Positions 37,299-45,447 of a DNA stretch of 64,000 nt are shown here, in pieces (the stretch's first letter is position 1; every line of letters begins with the position of its first letter). A program made the translations under genes and the position numbers. Source of the DNA: Arthrobacter sp. NtRootA1 (GTDB lineage Bacteria; Actinomycetota; Actinomycetes; Actinomycetales; Micrococcaceae). The notes beneath the pieces were generated by a model. That model was given only the letters and a program-made list of their open reading frames with translations, was not told the origin of the DNA and ran no database searches. The stretch is taken from NCBI RefSeq assembly GCF_019976975.1, contig NZ_AP024630.1, positions 682,001-746,000 of the forward strand, in the 5' to 3' direction.

Positions 37299-37604
37299 AT
37301 GCCGTCGTTCCAGACCAAGTTGAAGATCACCGGCCTCAAGCCTGGCAATGCTCCCGAGTCGGTCATGGCGGCGGCCATCGAAGCTTTGGAAACCCGCCAT
37401 CATGTCGAATCGAACCAGCTCGATATCGTGGGAGGAGTCCCGCAGCTCAGCCTCCGCTTCATGGTGGATGCCCGCGATTACTCGGGTGAGAACGACGAAG
37501 CCCGGACCTCGGCTGCCATGATGCGCGACGCCGTCGAACGCGTTGCGCTGACCGGGAGCCTCTACGTGCTGCGCCGTAGCCGCGGACGCTGGGCGCCGAT
37601 CTAG
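37299..37604 (+). CDS. Small conserved hypothetical protein
   Basis: A 101-residue soluble protein with a ferredoxin-like or KH-like pattern of strands and helices (KLKITGLKPGNAPESVMAAA; LSLRFMVDARDYSGENDEAR). It ends RRSRGRWAPI. Not recognised; no motif for activity. It lies between ppc and the DedA gene, converging on the latter with seven bases between the stops. Confidence 0.6.
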   Translation: MPSFQTKLKITGLKPGNAPESVMAAAIEALETRHHVESNQLDIVGGVPQLSLRFMVDARDYSGENDEARTSAAMMRDAVERVALTGSLYVLRRSRGRWAPI

Positions 37605-37611
37605 GGAAAGG

Positions 37612-38244
37612 TCACTCCGGCTGGGGTACGTCGCCGTCGAACGGCTCATCAACAGGGGAGCGGTTCCCGCGCCGCCGCGTGACGATCAGCCCCACCACTA
37701 CGCCGATGACCAGGCCGACGCCCACTCCGATCAGTGAGCTGGCCCAGAACGGCAGTTTGGTTGCGGATCCGGTGAAATAGCCCAGGCCTACTTGCCACAC
37801 GGCCCAAAGCACTGCGCCCAGTCCGGCGCAGAGGCTGAAACCGCGGACGGAGACGTTGGCGATTCCGGCAGCGGAGGAGGTCGCGAGCCTGCCGCCAGGG
37901 ACGAACCGGGCGCCGATGATAGCCCCATAAGTGGAGGATCGGCCTGCCTTGGCGATGGCCTCGTGGATTCCACGGTGGACTTTCCGGCCCCACGCCCAGC
38001 GGTCCAGTACATGGCTCACCCGCCGCTTGAACAGCAAGTAGACCGCCATGTCTCCGAGCCAGGACGCGAAAGCTGCAAGCAGCAGGATGAGCCAGAAATT
38101 GGCGTGTCCGTCGGCTGCCAGCGCTCCGCCGGTGATGACCACCATTTCGGACGGGATCGGCGGGAAGATGGCATCGCCCAGCACCATGGGAACGATCCAC
38201 AAGTAAATCGCGGATCCCCACGTGTCGGGGGCGATGAAGTCCAT
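37612..38244 (-). CDS. DedA-family membrane protein
   Basis: The protein has 210 residues. It contains the family blocks [39 protein letters not shown] and [18 protein letters not shown], with about five hydrophobic segments. DedA/Tvp38-type proteins act as lipid flippases or scramblases, for example for undecaprenyl-phosphate or phosphatidylethanolamine, and affect envelope homeostasis. The ATG at 38244 is chosen over upstream starts without a ribosome site. Divergent from the macro-domain gene. Confidence 0.88.
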   Translation of the reverse strand: MDFIAPDTWGSAIYLWIVPMVLGDAIFPPIPSEMVVITGGALAADGHANFWLILLLAAFASWLGDMAVYLLFKRRVSHVLDRWAWGRKVHRGIHEAIAKAGRSSTYGAIIGARFVPGGRLATSSAAGIANVSVRGFSLCAGLGAVLWAVWQVGLGYFTGSATKLPFWASSLIGVGVGLVIGVVVGLIVTRRRGNRSPVDEPFDGDVPQPE

Positions 38245-38297
38245 TCGCACAAGGTACCGCACTTGCCGGTCTCGCCGCTCGGCGGGAGACTGGCGCA

Positions 38298-38837
38298 ATG
38301 CGGATCAAAATCATGCACGCGGACATCACCACGCGCGACGTCGACGCGATCGTCAACGCGGCCAACTCGTCACTCCTCGGTGGAGGGGGAGTGGACGGCG
38401 CCATCCACAGGGCCGCCGGGCCAGAACTGCTTGAGGCCTGTCGCGAGGTTCGTCGCACCAAAGTGCCGGACGGGCTGCCGGTCGGCGCCGCCGTCGTGAC
38501 TCCCGGGTTCAGGCTCCCGGCGCGCTGGGTGATTCATACTGTGGGTCCCAACCGGCGCGCTGGCCAAACCGATCCTGCTCTGCTCGCCTCTTGCTTCCGG
38601 GAAAGCCTGATTACGGCTGTGGAGGTGGGTGCACGGTCCGTCGCTTTTCCGGCGATCAGCGCCGGAATCTATGGTTGGGATGCCCGAGAGGTCGCGGAAG
38701 TAGCGTTCGACGCCGTGGGCTCGTTTTCGTCTGCGTCTTCAGAACGTGCCGCGACGGGGAGCGGACTTGAGTTGGTGGAGTTCGTCCTGTTTTCCGAGGA
38801 TACAACGGCGGTCTTCCGGTCTGTGTTTCAGTCCTGA
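38298..38837 (+). CDS. Macro-domain protein (ADP-ribose/O-acetyl-ADP-ribose deacetylase type)
   Basis: The protein has 179 residues. [20 protein letters not shown], then [20 protein letters not shown], and [20 protein letters not shown] are the macro-domain ADP-ribose-binding blocks, with the catalytic Asn and Asp region present. Such enzymes hydrolyse O-acetyl-ADP-ribose or remove ADP-ribose from proteins. The start follows a GGCGGGAG site. It shares a short divergent promoter region with the DedA gene. Confidence 0.92.
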   Translation: MRIKIMHADITTRDVDAIVNAANSSLLGGGGVDGAIHRAAGPELLEACREVRRTKVPDGLPVGAAVVTPGFRLPARWVIHTVGPNRRAGQTDPALLASCFRESLITAVEVGARSVAFPAISAGIYGWDAREVAEVAFDAVGSFSSASSERAATGSGLELVEFVLFSEDTTAVFRSVFQS

Positions 38838-38860
38838 CCGGCCGCTGGGCTGCTCGTCGT

Positions 38861-39529
38861 TCAGGCGGGTTCGGGACGGCCCATAGGTGCACCGCCCGCC
38901 GGTTGGACCGCGCCTTTATGGCGCAGGAACCTGCCTGCTTTGAAGTACCAGTATGGCCACGCCACCCACGACGGCGACCCGGCAACGAAGCCAGCCCCCA
39001 TGAGCGCATATTTCAGCCATTCCGGGCCGGGTATCAGGTAGCCAAGGCCGGCCACGGGCAGCCCCACAAGCAGTGCACCCCCGATGAACCGTCCAAGTTG
39101 TGCCAGTTCCCGGGGGTATCGATCAACGCTGCGAAGTTTGTTGTTTGCCACCAAAAACCATGCGGCCTGGACGGTAATGGCAGCAACGGACACCACGGTA
39201 GATGGTGTGAAGTCCAGCACTTTGAACACCAGCAGTGCGGAACTTGCTGCGCCGGCAGCACAAGCGCCCACAGTGATGCATTTGAACGGCCCATTCCAAC
39301 GGGATTCGGGAAGCCGTTTGTGCACTTGGAGGATCACCGGAATGACCAGGACGTTGAATACAGCTCCGGTGGCGTCGTTGATGGTCCCAAACACGAAGGG
39401 GCCGCCCTTGGGCACTTCAATGGCAAACATGGCGCCAAGCGTAAGAACCCCTGCCACGCCTACCGCAGCGGCAGAGTAGGCGAAGACGGATGCAGTCTTA
39501 TCGCCTGGGACCTCAACGAAACTATCCAT
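38861..39529 (-). CDS. Integral membrane protein, function unknown
   Basis: The protein has 222 residues with about six hydrophobic segments (near residues 20-40, 52-72, 85-108, 112-132, 150-170 and 175-195). No family is recognised. VIPVILQVHKRLPESRW and FLVANNKLRSVDRYPRELAQ are the loop regions. Cytoplasmic ends are basic, as expected. The ATG at 39529 has a GGGAG site. It stands alone between the macro-domain gene and rluA-like gene. Confidence 0.6.
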   Translation of the reverse strand: MDSFVEVPGDKTASVFAYSAAAVGVAGVLTLGAMFAIEVPKGGPFVFGTINDATGAVFNVLVIPVILQVHKRLPESRWNGPFKCITVGACAAGAASSALLVFKVLDFTPSTVVSVAAITVQAAWFLVANNKLRSVDRYPRELAQLGRFIGGALLVGLPVAGLGYLIPGPEWLKYALMGAGFVAGSPSWVAWPYWYFKAGRFLRHKGAVQPAGGAPMGRPEPA

Positions 39530-39612
39530 GAGACGCTCCCGGATGCTGCCCAGCAGAATCATGGTAGACCCGGGCCCAACCTGAAGGAATAGGTTCTCCC
39601 TCCGGGGCAGGA

Positions 39613-40563
39613 TCAGCCGTGGGCTTCGCTGAGTTCCAGTTGGCTACGGTATTCCACGCGCTCCTTGGTGATGGGATCCACGAAGGTGATGCCGCGGGCC
39701 AACAATTGAAGCGGCTTGCTGTAGTCGTCCGGGGCCTTGTCCAGGAGGTCCGGATAGAAGGCGTCGTTGACGATGCCTAGACCCAGCGATGCCATGTGGA
39801 CCCGGAGCTGATGCGTTTTGCCGGTGTGCGGTTCAAGCCTGTACAGGGCACGGGGAGAAGTAGCCGTGCCATCGGTAGCGTCACCGGCGTCGAACGTCCT
39901 GACCCTTTCGATGCGCGTTTCCGCGTTCGGTTCGCCGTCGATAACTTCGGCGAGCAGATAGCTGCGGGACTTGGTCATGCGGTTGCGGACCACCACAGGG
40001 AATTCGACGTCGGGATAGCCGTCCGCGGGGGCCGCGGCGGACACGCATTCGTACTCTTTCTGGACCTGGCGCTTCTCAAAGAGCACCTGGTACCGGCCGC
40101 GGGTTTCCGGGTTGGTTGAGAGCAGCAAAATGCCGGCGGTCATGCGGTCCAGGCGGTGCATGGGAATGAGGTCCGGAAGGTCGAGCAGGTTCCGCAGGCG
40201 GACCAAGGCGGACTCTTGGATGTATGTGCCGCCGGGCGTTGTGGGCAGGAAATGCGGCTTGTCCACCACGAGGATGTCTTCGTCTTGGTGCAGGATGTTG
40301 ATTTCCACGGGCAGGCGGGTCTCCGGAGGGAGTGTCCGGTAATACCAAATGAAGGTGTGGTCCTCGAGCTTGGTGCTTCGGTTCAGGCGCACTCCGCCTT
40401 CGCCAACGATCTCGCCGGCATCGAAGCGGTCCTCGATGCCTTGGGGGTCGATGTGCCCCCAGCGATGCATCATGTAGTCCATCGCCGTATCCCATGGCCC
40501 TTCGTCCGGGAGGCGCAGGCGGGTTGCGTTTACGCCGTCGCGCACGGGAAGGGGGGATTGCAT
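39613..40563 (-). CDS. RluA-family 23S rRNA/tRNA pseudouridine synthase
   Basis: A 316-residue enzyme. MHRLDRMTAGILLLSTNPE holds the catalytic Asp (HRLD) but has Ala where many members have Ser (HRLDxxTSG). HTGKTHQLRVHMASLGLGI is the RNA-binding loop. The N-terminus (GHIDPQGIEDRFDAGEI) resembles the S4-like part of two-domain RluA proteins. It isomerises a uridine in rRNA or tRNA; the exact position cannot be told. The ATG at 40563 follows a GTG at 40566. Confidence 0.88.
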   Translation of the reverse strand: MQSPLPVRDGVNATRLRLPDEGPWDTAMDYMMHRWGHIDPQGIEDRFDAGEIVGEGGVRLNRSTKLEDHTFIWYYRTLPPETRLPVEINILHQDEDILVVDKPHFLPTTPGGTYIQESALVRLRNLLDLPDLIPMHRLDRMTAGILLLSTNPETRGRYQVLFEKRQVQKEYECVSAAAPADGYPDVEFPVVVRNRMTKSRSYLLAEVIDGEPNAETRIERVRTFDAGDATDGTATSPRALYRLEPHTGKTHQLRVHMASLGLGIVNDAFYPDLLDKAPDDYSKPLQLLARGITFVDPITKERVEYRSQLELSEAHG

Positions 40564-40660
40564 CACCGGACAATTCTACTGTGGCTCTCGTTGTGGGGCC
40601 TGCCCTGCCTGGCATTGGGCCCGAGGAGCACGCAAATCAGGCCCCGCAACGCAGCTGCAA

Positions 40661-40710
40661 ACCGACGATAAAAAAGTTCTTGACAATAAAAATTGTCGGT
40701 AGGCATACTG
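40661..40710 (+). promoter_or_regulatory. Promoter and palindromic operator of the ArsR-like gene
   Basis: TTGACA (40680-40685) and CATACT (40704-40709) form a -35/-10 pair with 18 bases between them. The start codon at 40716 lies only seven bases after the -10, so the message is probably leaderless. GACAAT (40682) and ATTGTC (40692) form a dyad over the -35, and ACCGAC (40661) with GTCGGT (40695) form a wider half-site pair, consistent with autoregulation. Confidence 0.7.
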
Positions 40711-40715
40711 GAAGC

Positions 40716-41351
40716 ATGTTGGACATCGAAGTGATTGAGGACGCAGCCGCCGCAGAGGCTTCGCTGGATCCGATCCGCACGCGCATACTGCAGGAGCTCG
40801 CCGTTCCGGGGTCGGCCACTCAACTGGCCGCCAAGGTAGGGCTGCCCCGGCAAAAGGTCAATTATCACCTCAAGGCACTCGAGCGTCATGGCTTGGTGGA
40901 GCTTGTGGAAGAACGCCGCAAGGGCAACGTCACCGAACGCGTTCTTCAGGCGACGGCGGCCTCGTACCTGATCTCACCCGTCGCCCTGGCTTCGGTGGCC
41001 CCGGATCCGCAGCGTTTCGCCGACAGGTTCTCCGCCTTCTGGCTCCTGGCGCTCGCCTCCCGCACGGTCCAGGAAATGGGGAAGCTCATCTCGGGTGCTG
41101 CCGCCGCCAAAAAGAAGCTCGCAAGCTTCGCGATCGACGGCGAAATTACCTTCCGTTCAGCCGCGGAACGCGCCGCTTTCGCAGAAGAGCTGGGCGTAGC
41201 GGTGACGCGGCTCGTCGATAAGTATCACGACGGCGGTGCTGCCGCAGTGGCGAGCGGGGCACGCAAGCACCGGCTCGTCATCGTACTTCACCCAGCACTC
41301 AAGACCCCGTCAACGGAAAAATCAGCAGAAAAGGAACAAGGCAATGACTGA
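40716..41351 (+). CDS. ArsR-type winged-helix transcriptional regulator
   Basis: The protein has 211 residues. DPIRTRILQELAVPGSATQL, AAKVGLPRQKVNYHLKALER and HGLVELVEERRKGNVTERVL form an ArsR/HTH_20 winged helix. The larger C-terminal half (about 100-211) is helical and probably binds a ligand. It overlaps the SRPBCC gene by eight bases, a common arrangement in which the regulator represses an operon encoding an AHSA1-type protein. The operator at the promoter suggests autoregulation. Confidence 0.85.
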   Translation: MLDIEVIEDAAAAEASLDPIRTRILQELAVPGSATQLAAKVGLPRQKVNYHLKALERHGLVELVEERRKGNVTERVLQATAASYLISPVALASVAPDPQRFADRFSAFWLLALASRTVQEMGKLISGAAAAKKKLASFAIDGEITFRSAAERAAFAEELGVAVTRLVDKYHDGGAAAVASGARKHRLVIVLHPALKTPSTEKSAEKEQGND

Positions 41352-42036
41352 CAATCGGAAATTCGAAATTGTGGCGGACGCCGAACTGCCGGGCACTCCC
41401 GAGCGGGTGTGGCAGGCGGTCACCAAGGACACGTCGGCCTGGATGTTCCCCACGGATCAGTGGCCCGATGTGAAAACGGTGGAGGAATATCCCACCCATC
41501 TTGTGTCGCGGATGGAGGGTCCCAACGGTTGGTTCAACCAGTTGGAGCACGTCCTGGAGCCTGTGGAGGGTGGCCGGGCAAAGCTCCACTACGTCCACAG
41601 CGGGATCTTTGCCGACAACTGGGACGAACAGTACGACGGCGCCAGCAAGCACACGGAGTTTTACCTCCACACCCTGGGTCAGTACCTGCAGTATTTCGAT
41701 GGGAAGCCCGTGGTCTTCACGGATATCCAGGCGCCTGCTTCATCGCAGACTCCCGACGGATTTGTGCAGCTGAAAAAGGCTTTGGGCGTGGATGGTCTTG
41801 CCGCCGGCACACCTTTTGAGGTGGACGTCGACGGCGTGGGCCGGCTGAGCGGGGAGGTGGACTTCTCGAATGGGAACTTCCTCGGGCTCAGGACATCGGA
41901 CACCATGTACCGTTTCTTCGGCCGGAACGCCTTCGGTGCGCCGGTTGGCATGACCGTGCATGAGTTCGGTGGATCCGGAGACTCGGACCTCACTGCCAAG
42001 GCGTGGGGCGCGTTCTTGGAGAACGTTTATGCGTAG
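41344..42036 (+). CDS. SRPBCC (AHSA1-like) protein
   Basis: The protein has 230 residues. FEIVADAELPGTPERVWQAV, AWMFPTDQWPDVKTVEEYPT and FNQLEHVLEPVEGGRAKLHY match the AHSA1/START-type fold. A C-terminal region (about 150-230) repeats part of the pattern, as in the protein at 13119. Ligand or substrate unknown. Translation is coupled to the ArsR-like gene by an eight-base overlap. Confidence 0.8.
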   Translation: MTDNRKFEIVADAELPGTPERVWQAVTKDTSAWMFPTDQWPDVKTVEEYPTHLVSRMEGPNGWFNQLEHVLEPVEGGRAKLHYVHSGIFADNWDEQYDGASKHTEFYLHTLGQYLQYFDGKPVVFTDIQAPASSQTPDGFVQLKKALGVDGLAAGTPFEVDVDGVGRLSGEVDFSNGNFLGLRTSDTMYRFFGRNAFGAPVGMTVHEFGGSGDSDLTAKAWGAFLENVYA

Positions 42037-42053
42037 GGGTTTCCCGCCCAACT

Positions 42054-42105
42054 GACTGGCAGTAGTGGTTGTTCCCAGAGCTGGGAACAACCGCTACTGC
42101 CAGTC
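42054..42105. terminator. Bidirectional terminator-like palindrome
   Basis: Twenty-five-base arms at 42054-42078 and 42081-42105 pair with a single G-T wobble, so the whole is nearly a perfect palindrome. It lies between the converging SRPBCC and TetR genes (18 and 10 bases from their stops), so it probably terminates both. Confidence 0.75.
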
Positions 42106-42114
42106 ACTTTGCGT

Positions 42115-42690
42115 TTACGGGGCCCACGCGCGGGCAACTGCTTCGAGGGAGGCCTCGTAGATTCCCGCCCAATCCGTGCCGTGATTGTCCACTTGGGCCA
42201 GCTCCAGGCTGACGAGCCCGTGCACCTGCCCCCAGATGGCCATTGCGATGACGGAGGGATCGTCGGAACGGATCCTCCCGGCCGTTTGGGCGGCAACTAC
42301 CGCCTCCACCAGGGGAAGCATGGACGCCGAGGCGACTTCCGGCGTCGGGCTGCAATCAACATAGGCGGCCAGTGCACCACCGAACATCAGCCGGTAAAGG
42401 GCCGGATGCTCCAAGGCCCACTTGCGGTATGCGCTGCCCAGGCCCCGGAGTCCGTCTTTTGCCGCAGCCTGCTGGGACTCCCCAAAGGAGCGAAAACCGT
42501 CGTCGACGGCGGCCGTCAGGAGCTGCGCTTTCCCGCCGAAGAGCGAGTAGATCGCAGAGGTGGACGTGTCTGCGGCTGCGGCAACATCGCGGAGAGTGAC
42601 CCGCGCGGGACCCTCGCGGTCCACAAGTTCTGCGGTCACTGCCAGAAGCCGTTGCTGGACGTGCTGATCATGAAGGACGGGTCTTGCCAT
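42115..42690 (-). CDS. TetR-family transcriptional regulator
   Basis: The protein has 191 residues. VQQRLLAVTAELVDREGPAR and VTLRDVAAAADTSTSAIYSL, then FGGKAQLLTAAVDDGF, give a TetR helix-turn-helix. The C-terminal half (WALEHPALYRLMFGGALAAY) is of the TetR_C WHG type. It is divergent from the DUF4188 gene, and operator-like repeats lie between them. The start is the ATG at 42690, since upstream in-frame codons run into the operator. Confidence 0.88.
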   Translation of the reverse strand: MARPVLHDQHVQQRLLAVTAELVDREGPARVTLRDVAAAADTSTSAIYSLFGGKAQLLTAAVDDGFRSFGESQQAAAKDGLRGLGSAYRKWALEHPALYRLMFGGALAAYVDCSPTPEVASASMLPLVEAVVAAQTAGRIRSDDPSVIAMAIWGQVHGLVSLELAQVDNHGTDWAGIYEASLEAVARAWAP

Positions 42691-42700
42691 GCCTTCAAGT

Positions 42701-42736
42701 GTTTCATAACATCGTTTCATAACATCGTTACGAAAC
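42701..42736. promoter_or_regulatory. TetR-type operator with an extra half-site
   Basis: GTTTCATAAC (42714-42723) and GTTACGAAAC (42727-42736) form a near-perfect dyad with a three-base centre. An identical GTTTCATAAC (42701-42710) lies 13 bases before the left arm as a third half-site. It lies between the divergent TetR and DUF4188 genes. Confidence 0.7.
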
Positions 42737-42773
42737 TGGGAAATCCCGAAAATTCCCCACCAAAAGGAGCGAC

Positions 42774-43277
42774 ATGGCACAGGAGATCTTTCCCGGACGT
42801 TTTACCGCGGACATCGGGCGTGAAACAGTGACTGTCTTCCTGATCGGGATGCGAGCCAACCGTTGGTGGAAGATGGGCAAAGTGGGTCGTGTGGCATCAG
42901 CCATGCCCGTGATGATGCGACACCTCGCCGCCAACCCCGAGGCCGGGTTGCTTGGCAGCGAGCAATGGTTTGGGCGGACCACAATCCTGCTCAGTTACTG
43001 GGAAAGCCCAGAGCATCTGAGGCGCTTCGCAGCGGACCGTGATTCCCCACATCTGGGTCCGTGGCGGAAGTTCATGAAGGAGATTGCCGGCAGCGGTGAT
43101 ATTGGGGTGTGGCACGAGACGTACCAGGTTCCGGCGTCGGGCATTGAAGTGGTGTACAACGGGATGCCGCTTTTTGGCTTGGCGAAGGCCACCTCCCATG
43201 TCCCCGTCGGACCGGGCAGCAACACGGCGAAACAGCGCATGGGTTCAGCTGCAGCGGCGCCTGCCAAAAGCGCCTAG
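42774..43277 (+). CDS. DUF4188-family protein (putative monooxygenase-like)
   Basis: The protein has 167 residues. FLIGMRANRWWKMGKVGRVA, LGSEQWFGRTTILLSYWESP and KEIAGSGDIGVWHETYQVPA are the conserved blocks of DUF4188, which has a dimeric alpha/beta-barrel-like fold and is sometimes described as monooxygenase-like. No cofactor motif is visible. The ATG at 42774 follows AAAGGAG. It is probably repressed by the divergent TetR regulator. Confidence 0.85.
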   Translation: MAQEIFPGRFTADIGRETVTVFLIGMRANRWWKMGKVGRVASAMPVMMRHLAANPEAGLLGSEQWFGRTTILLSYWESPEHLRRFAADRDSPHLGPWRKFMKEIAGSGDIGVWHETYQVPASGIEVVYNGMPLFGLAKATSHVPVGPGSNTAKQRMGSAAAAPAKSA

Positions 43278-44728
43278 GCGACTGCGACGGCGGGTGGCCG
43301 CCCAGCCTTGAGGGTCCGGCGGAGTTGGGGAGAAGCGTCGAGCTTGTCCTGGGCCGCTCGCAACGCACCCACGGCGAATTCCAGCTGCGCCGGCGGCAAG
43401 GTGTAAGGGACGCGCAGGTAATGCTCGAACGCGCCGCCCACTCCGAATCTCGGTCCCGCCGCCAGTCGAAGCCCGAAATCCGGCGCCAGCACGGTGAGGG
43501 CGGTACTGCATGCAGTGGGCAGGCGGCACCAAACGGTAAGCCCGCCCCGTGGTCTTTCCGCTTCCCATTCCGGCAGATGTTCAGCGAGCAGTGCCAGCAG
43601 CGATTCCCGGTTGTGCTGCAACTCCTGCAGGCGGGCATCCAGCGGTTCTGCGAATGACCTCACCAGCCGCGCGGCGGCTAACTGCTCAACAACCGGACCG
43701 CCAAGATCCATGGTGGTCCTTGTTGCCACGAACCGGGTGATCATCGCCTCCTCCGCCCTGATCCAGCCCGTCCTGAGGCCTGCCCAATGGGATTTGCTGA
43801 GCGAGCCGACCGAAACCACGCTCGGACTGAAGGTTGACATCGGCGCCGAGCGGACGCCGTCGAGGTTCAACCCGCGCAACGTCTCGTCCACCACAAGCAC
43901 CGTCCCGGCAGAAGCAGCCGCCCGTGCCAACTGGCGGCGCTGAAGGTCTGACATGATGCGCCCGGTTGGGTTGTGGAAGTCCGGAACAATGTAGGCCATT
44001 GAGGGGTGCTGCTGGTTCATGGTGGAAACGAACGCGTCGATTTCCCAGCCAGAGGAAGCGTGAGGCGATAACGCCACAGGCAGCACTTTGCAGCCAGCCG
44101 CCCGGATGGCGTCCAGTGCATTTGGATAGGTGGGGTGTTCCACAAGAACCCTGTCCTGCTTCCCGACGAGGGTATGGAGAACGATGTTCAGGGCATGCTG
44201 CGCGCCGGACGTCACCAGGATCTGGTCCTCTGTAGTGGGCACTCCTTCAGCAGAGTACTTCTGCGCGATCGCCTCACGCAGGGCTGGCACTCCAAGGGCG
44301 TCGTACCCGAAACCGGGCAGTAGCGCCGGCAACTCAGTGAGGGCGTCGGCAAACGCCCGGTGCACAACTTCTCCGGCGGCCGGAAGCGATGCGTAGGCCA
44401 GGTCCAGGAGTCCCTCGGGGGCGGCAAGGCCCGGTACGCTCACTGGGGCGTTGCGGTGGGGGATACTCGTCCTGCCCCGGCTGCCTTGGCCGGCGGTGAG
44501 AAAGCCTTGCTCGCGCAGGCTCGCATAAGCCGCGGTGACAGTGGTGCGGCTCAGGCCGAGCGTCTGCGCCAGCGCACGCTCACTGGGCAGCGCGACGTCC
44601 AGCGGAATGCGCCCATCCATCACCAGTAAACGCACGACGTCGGCCAGCTCACGGTAGGCGGGTAGCGCTCCGTTGCTCCAAGAGCCCAGGAGGCGGACGA
44701 GTGCGGTGGGATTCAGTGAGCCGGGCAT
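43274..44728 (-). CDS. MocR-family regulator (GntR HTH plus PLP aminotransferase-like domain)
   Basis: The protein has 484 residues. The N-terminal winged helix (about 25-90) is of GntR type: PSERALAQTLGLSRTTVTAA and YASLREQGFLTAGQGSRG. The rest is a fold-type I aminotransferase domain with VTSGAQHALNIVL, VPDFHNPTGRI and the PLP lysine in VSVGSLSKSHWAGLRTGWIR. MocR proteins sense PLP or its amino acid adduct. The divergent neighbour is a YczE-type membrane protein, a pairing known for YczR-class MocR proteins. It overlaps the DUF4188 stop by four bases (43274-43277). Confidence 0.9.
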   Translation of the reverse strand: MPGSLNPTALVRLLGSWSNGALPAYRELADVVRLLVMDGRIPLDVALPSERALAQTLGLSRTTVTAAYASLREQGFLTAGQGSRGRTSIPHRNAPVSVPGLAAPEGLLDLAYASLPAAGEVVHRAFADALTELPALLPGFGYDALGVPALREAIAQKYSAEGVPTTEDQILVTSGAQHALNIVLHTLVGKQDRVLVEHPTYPNALDAIRAAGCKVLPVALSPHASSGWEIDAFVSTMNQQHPSMAYIVPDFHNPTGRIMSDLQRRQLARAAASAGTVLVVDETLRGLNLDGVRSAPMSTFSPSVVSVGSLSKSHWAGLRTGWIRAEEAMITRFVATRTTMDLGGPVVEQLAAARLVRSFAEPLDARLQELQHNRESLLALLAEHLPEWEAERPRGGLTVWCRLPTACSTALTVLAPDFGLRLAAGPRFGVGGAFEHYLRVPYTLPPAQLEFAVGALRAAQDKLDASPQLRRTLKAGRPPAVAVA

Positions 44729-44730
44729 AG

Positions 44731-44774
44731 GACCAGTATTCCAAACTGGCTATGGAATACAAGGCCAGTTTTTC
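44731..44774. promoter_or_regulatory. MocR operator region between divergent genes
   Basis: GTATTCCA (44736) and TGGAATAC (44753) form a dyad. CCAGT / ACTGG (44733-44749) and AAACTGGC / GCCAGTTT (about 44743-44771) overlap it. Mixed direct and inverted repeats are typical MocR sites. The sequence lies between the MocR gene start (44728) and the YczE-type start (44789). Confidence 0.6.
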
Positions 44775-44788
44775 GCGAGTATGGATCC

Positions 44789-45418
44789 ATGATGACCCGA
44801 AGAATCACTCAACTCCTGATCGGCCTGGCGATGTACGGCATTTCCCTGGCCATGTTCATCCGCGCCGGGCTTGGCCTTGACCCTTGGGACGTCTTCCACC
44901 AGGGCCTTTCGGGAAAGACCGGATTCAGCATCGGAATTGTGGTGATCGCCGTCAGCTTCCTCGTCCTCCTTCTTTGGATCCCGCTGCGGCAAATGCCCGG
45001 ATTCGGCACCTTGGCAAACGCCATCCTTGTGGGAGTCTTTGCTGATCTGGGCTTATGGCTGATCCCGGAGTTCTCGCATCTGGGAGGACAAATTGCGCTG
45101 CTGGCCGGCGCGGTGATCCTCAATGGAATCGCGTCCGCTTGCTACATCGGAGCACGCCTCGGCCCGGGAGCCCGTGACGGCCTGATGACGGGACTGGTTC
45201 GCCGGACGGGGTGGTCTGTCCGCCTTGTCCGGACGGGAATTGAAGTGGTGGTCCTGGCCGTGGGCTTCCTGCTGGGTGGATCCGTTGGTGTCGGCACGGT
45301 GGTCTATGCCTTGGCAATCGGTCCGATTGTGCAGGTTCTCCTGCCGAAGTTCATGGTCCCGGAACCAGCCAAGGCTCCGGCCCCCACCGAAGCTGTGGAG
45401 GCCGCGCCGGCCGCCTGA
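44789..45418 (+). CDS. YczE/YyaS/YitT-family membrane protein
   Basis: The protein has 209 residues with five hydrophobic segments. FIRAGLGLDPWDVFHQGLSG is the family hallmark, followed by FSIGIVVIAVSFLVLLLWIP and ASACYIGARLGPGARDGLMT, where the GPRDG-like motif repeats. These proteins are poorly understood and are linked in Bacillus to antibiotic synthesis. The start is ambiguous between the adjacent ATGs at 44789 and 44792, with no ribosome site. Control by the divergent MocR gene is likely. Confidence 0.88.
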   Translation: MMTRRITQLLIGLAMYGISLAMFIRAGLGLDPWDVFHQGLSGKTGFSIGIVVIAVSFLVLLLWIPLRQMPGFGTLANAILVGVFADLGLWLIPEFSHLGGQIALLAGAVILNGIASACYIGARLGPGARDGLMTGLVRRTGWSVRLVRTGIEVVVLAVGFLLGGSVGVGTVVYALAIGPIVQVLLPKFMVPEPAKAPAPTEAVEAAPAA

Positions 45419-45447
45419 TGGTTGACCCTCCTGAAGGGTTTCGAGTC

